A stretch of DNA of 64,000 nucleotides, from NCBI GenBank assembly GCA_934692625.1, contig CAKUUC010000003.1, forward strand, positions 62,001 through 126,000. The letters run 5' to 3'. A program made the translations under genes and the position numbers. The notes beneath the pieces were generated by a model, which saw only the letters and a list, made by a program, of their open reading frames with translations, had not been told where the DNA came from and did no database searches. This stretch comes from an uncultured Candidatus Melainabacteria bacterium (GTDB taxonomy: Bacteria; Cyanobacteriota; Vampirovibrionia; Gastranaerophilales; Gastranaerophilaceae). Positions 62,666-64,000 of this stretch are shown here, piece by piece; within the stretch, counting starts at the first letter, position 1, and each line of letters starts with the position of its first letter.

Positions 62666-63300
62666 GGTTTCTGCGAGATGCTACCCGCAATTAGTATTCC
62701 ATCATCATATTGCAAGAAATTAACAATATTATTTTTATATATTCTCTGTATTTTTCTAGGTGTAATAATAAACATGTTTTCAACTTTTTTGTCTTGGTTC
62801 AATATATTCCCTGAAATTTTAAATGTCCTGTAACCAAAAGAATTAAGCAACGGATTTATGTAGAGCATATCAGAATTAATGTATATAATACCTATTGTTG
62901 CTATCAGCAATATAATACAGTACAAATTAATTGTAGAATTTAGATTTAGTGATAAAAATGGTACCAAATATGTGATTATATAGGTCATACTTTCTGAAGT
63001 TACATTTTCTATTTCATACACTTCTATTTTATCTTGTGTGAGCTGATTATGTTTATTTAATAAATATAAAAGAAAACAAATTCCTACAAAAAGAGCAGTC
63101 AAAAGAATAGTAGTAGGATGAATAATTATTTTTGTAACAGTAAGTAAATCATTAATAGAATAACGATGTTTTTTCTCAAAAATATTTAGAAAGATCAGAA
63201 AATTTTTTGTTATTGAATTATGATTTTGTATCAATATGATCAAAAATAAAGGAACATACGAACTGAAAAATAAAAATATTTTAGATTTTAAATTTATCAT
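62662..63300 (-). CDS. KwaA-like four-helix membrane protein
   Basis: 212 aa with four membrane helices (8-25, 61-82, 104-120, 125-141) and a cytosolic C-terminal part. The motif TSESMTYIITYLVPFLS and SDMLYINPLLNSFGYRTFK match the pattern of KwaA, the membrane sensor of Kiwa. AGAGGG precedes the ATG at 63300. It is the first of three overlapping genes and lies 45 bases after hsdR. Confidence 0.7.
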   Translation of the reverse strand: MINLKSKIFLFFSSYVPLFLIILIQNHNSITKNFLIFLNIFEKKHRYSINDLLTVTKIIIHPTTILLTALFVGICFLLYLLNKHNQLTQDKIEVYEIENVTSESMTYIITYLVPFLSLNLNSTINLYCIILLIATIGIIYINSDMLYINPLLNSFGYRTFKISGNILNQDKKVENMFIITPRKIQRIYKNNIVNFLQYDDGILIAGSISQKP

Positions 63301-63345
63301 GCCACATTCCCTCTATACGTATTATACTACAAAGAACGTTTGACC

Positions 63346-64000
63346 TTATTCTTTAATATCAATACCGTTTTTCAATATAAACTCTTGAAGCAAGTTGTGT
63401 ACTTTGATATTTATCTTAAATTGCGGAATAGTTGTGTTTTCAATTCTTTCAAAATATTCTTTTGCTTTAACTTTATCAACAGATTCTACTAAGTCATCAA
63501 ATCTTCCGAATTCATTAATATTTGATTCATCTACGCCGGCATTTATGAGTTCTTTTAGTTTGTTTTTATCTAAATTAAAAATTTCTGTTATTTTATTTAT
63601 TTGTTGATTTTTAGCAACACTTCGATATTCTGTAATATAATCACGGAATGTTTTACCCTGTTCTATTTTTATATTTCCACTTTGAACATCGTGTAAAAAT
63701 ATGTTTGCATATTTTTGTTCTTCTTGAGATAACATTGCAAAAGATTTATGCAAATCATTTAATGTTTCTTGTAGTTGATTTGGGTCAATTTTATCTTGCT
63801 GTAAGTCTTTATAATAACGTTCAAATCTGGAATTCATATATGCAGCATCAATAACTCCGGTATCAATTTCAGTCAAATAGCCTTCTATATCATAAGGAAC
63901 GTCTTCTCCTCCAGACTCGCCACCAGTGAATAATTCTTTATAACGTTGCAGGAGTGTAGAGTATATCGTTTCGTCAAAATTTAGGGATATGTTAAATTCC
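63346..64000 (-). CDS. hsdR: Type I restriction enzyme, R subunit, C-terminal part (5' end outside window)
   Basis: The frame is open through the window edge. The translated part reads ...TLLQRYKELFTGG, then YDIEGYLTEIDTGVIDAAYMNSRF, LHKSFAMLSQEEQKYANIFLH, VQSGNIKIEQGKTFRDYI and ends FILKNGIDIKE, all typical of the C-terminal helical domain of HsdR, which contacts the methylase core. At least 217 residues are visible; the nuclease and helicase parts lie beyond base 64000. A type I system (hsdM/hsdS) is therefore expected to continue to the right. The apparent TTG at 63876 is internal, not the start. Confidence 0.88.
   Translation of the reverse strand, partial: EFNISLNFDETIYSTLLQRYKELFTGGESGGEDVPYDIEGYLTEIDTGVIDAAYMNSRFERYYKDLQQDKIDPNQLQETLNDLHKSFAMLSQEEQKYANIFLHDVQSGNIKIEQGKTFRDYITEYRSVAKNQQINKITEIFNLDKNKLKELINAGVDESNINEFGRFDDLVESVDKVKAKEYFERIENTTIPQFKINIKVHNLLQEFILKNGIDIKE

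Noticed and set aside
63346..63876. Separate 176-aa protein starting at 63876
   Set aside because: The apparent start is an internal TTG; the frame is open to the window edge and reads as HsdR.
1..64000. CRISPR array
   Set aside because: No regularly spaced identical repeats were found; the repeats present are palindromic and unevenly spaced.

Overview
The window is AT-rich bacterial DNA with a mostly complete set of single-copy housekeeping genes and many lineage-specific hypothetical proteins. I infer a gut member of the non-photosynthetic cyanobacterial sister group (Vampirovibrionia/Melainabacteria, order Gastranaerophilales). The grounds are cyanobacteria-like features (a long NusB, a short four-domain S1, FtsZ with a DLPDFL tail), diderm envelope genes (MlaA-like, AsmA-like), a prepilin-type secreted protein, and hypothetical proteins with short SFGG/SFGQ-type motifs. 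This is inference from sequence character only; no rRNA gene is present.

1-15.5 kb: start of cysS, an M14 carboxypeptidase, ftsY, nusB, rpsA and ispH, then three large lineage-specific proteins (one of 1175 aa), a GNAT acetyltransferase and the riboflavin genes ribE-ribBA. 15.6-25 kb: a two-unit M16 metallopeptidase, a repeat-rich spacer, and a division/cell-wall operon on the minus strand (murF-mraY-murD-ftsW-murG). 25-32 kb: a prepilin and an XRE regulator divergent across a palindrome-covered promoter, rplU-rpmA, then yebC-GGDEF-tsaE-tsaB and a calpain-like protease.

32-40 kb: a long minus-strand run holding a lone ClpX-type zinc finger, an unknown 534-aa protein, ruvX, a DUF1292 protein, a protein made only of three Clp N-domains, tilS, hpt and a soluble histidine kinase, followed by clpP. 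40-57 kb: lipoprotein plus lgt, an orphan DNA methyltransferase, an endonuclease-type mutL, a small SprA-related protein, ftsZ, an acyl-CoA/ACP ligase, an acyl-ACP thioesterase, a giant AsmA-like protein, a WG-repeat protein, a CxxCC protein, pflA and an unusual MlaA-alpha/beta-hydrolase fusion.

57.4-64 kb is accessory: a truncated REP-associated transposase with REP-like hairpins, a broken COG1373-type ATPase, a peroxiredoxin, a decayed tyrosine recombinase, and a defence cluster on the minus strand. The cluster contains the 3' part of a type I restriction gene (hsdR), then three overlapping genes: a four-helix membrane protein like KwaA, a DUF4868-like protein like KwaB, and a SIR2-like protein. 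This apparent Kiwa plus SIR2 three-gene unit is the best candidate for an undescribed system in the window.
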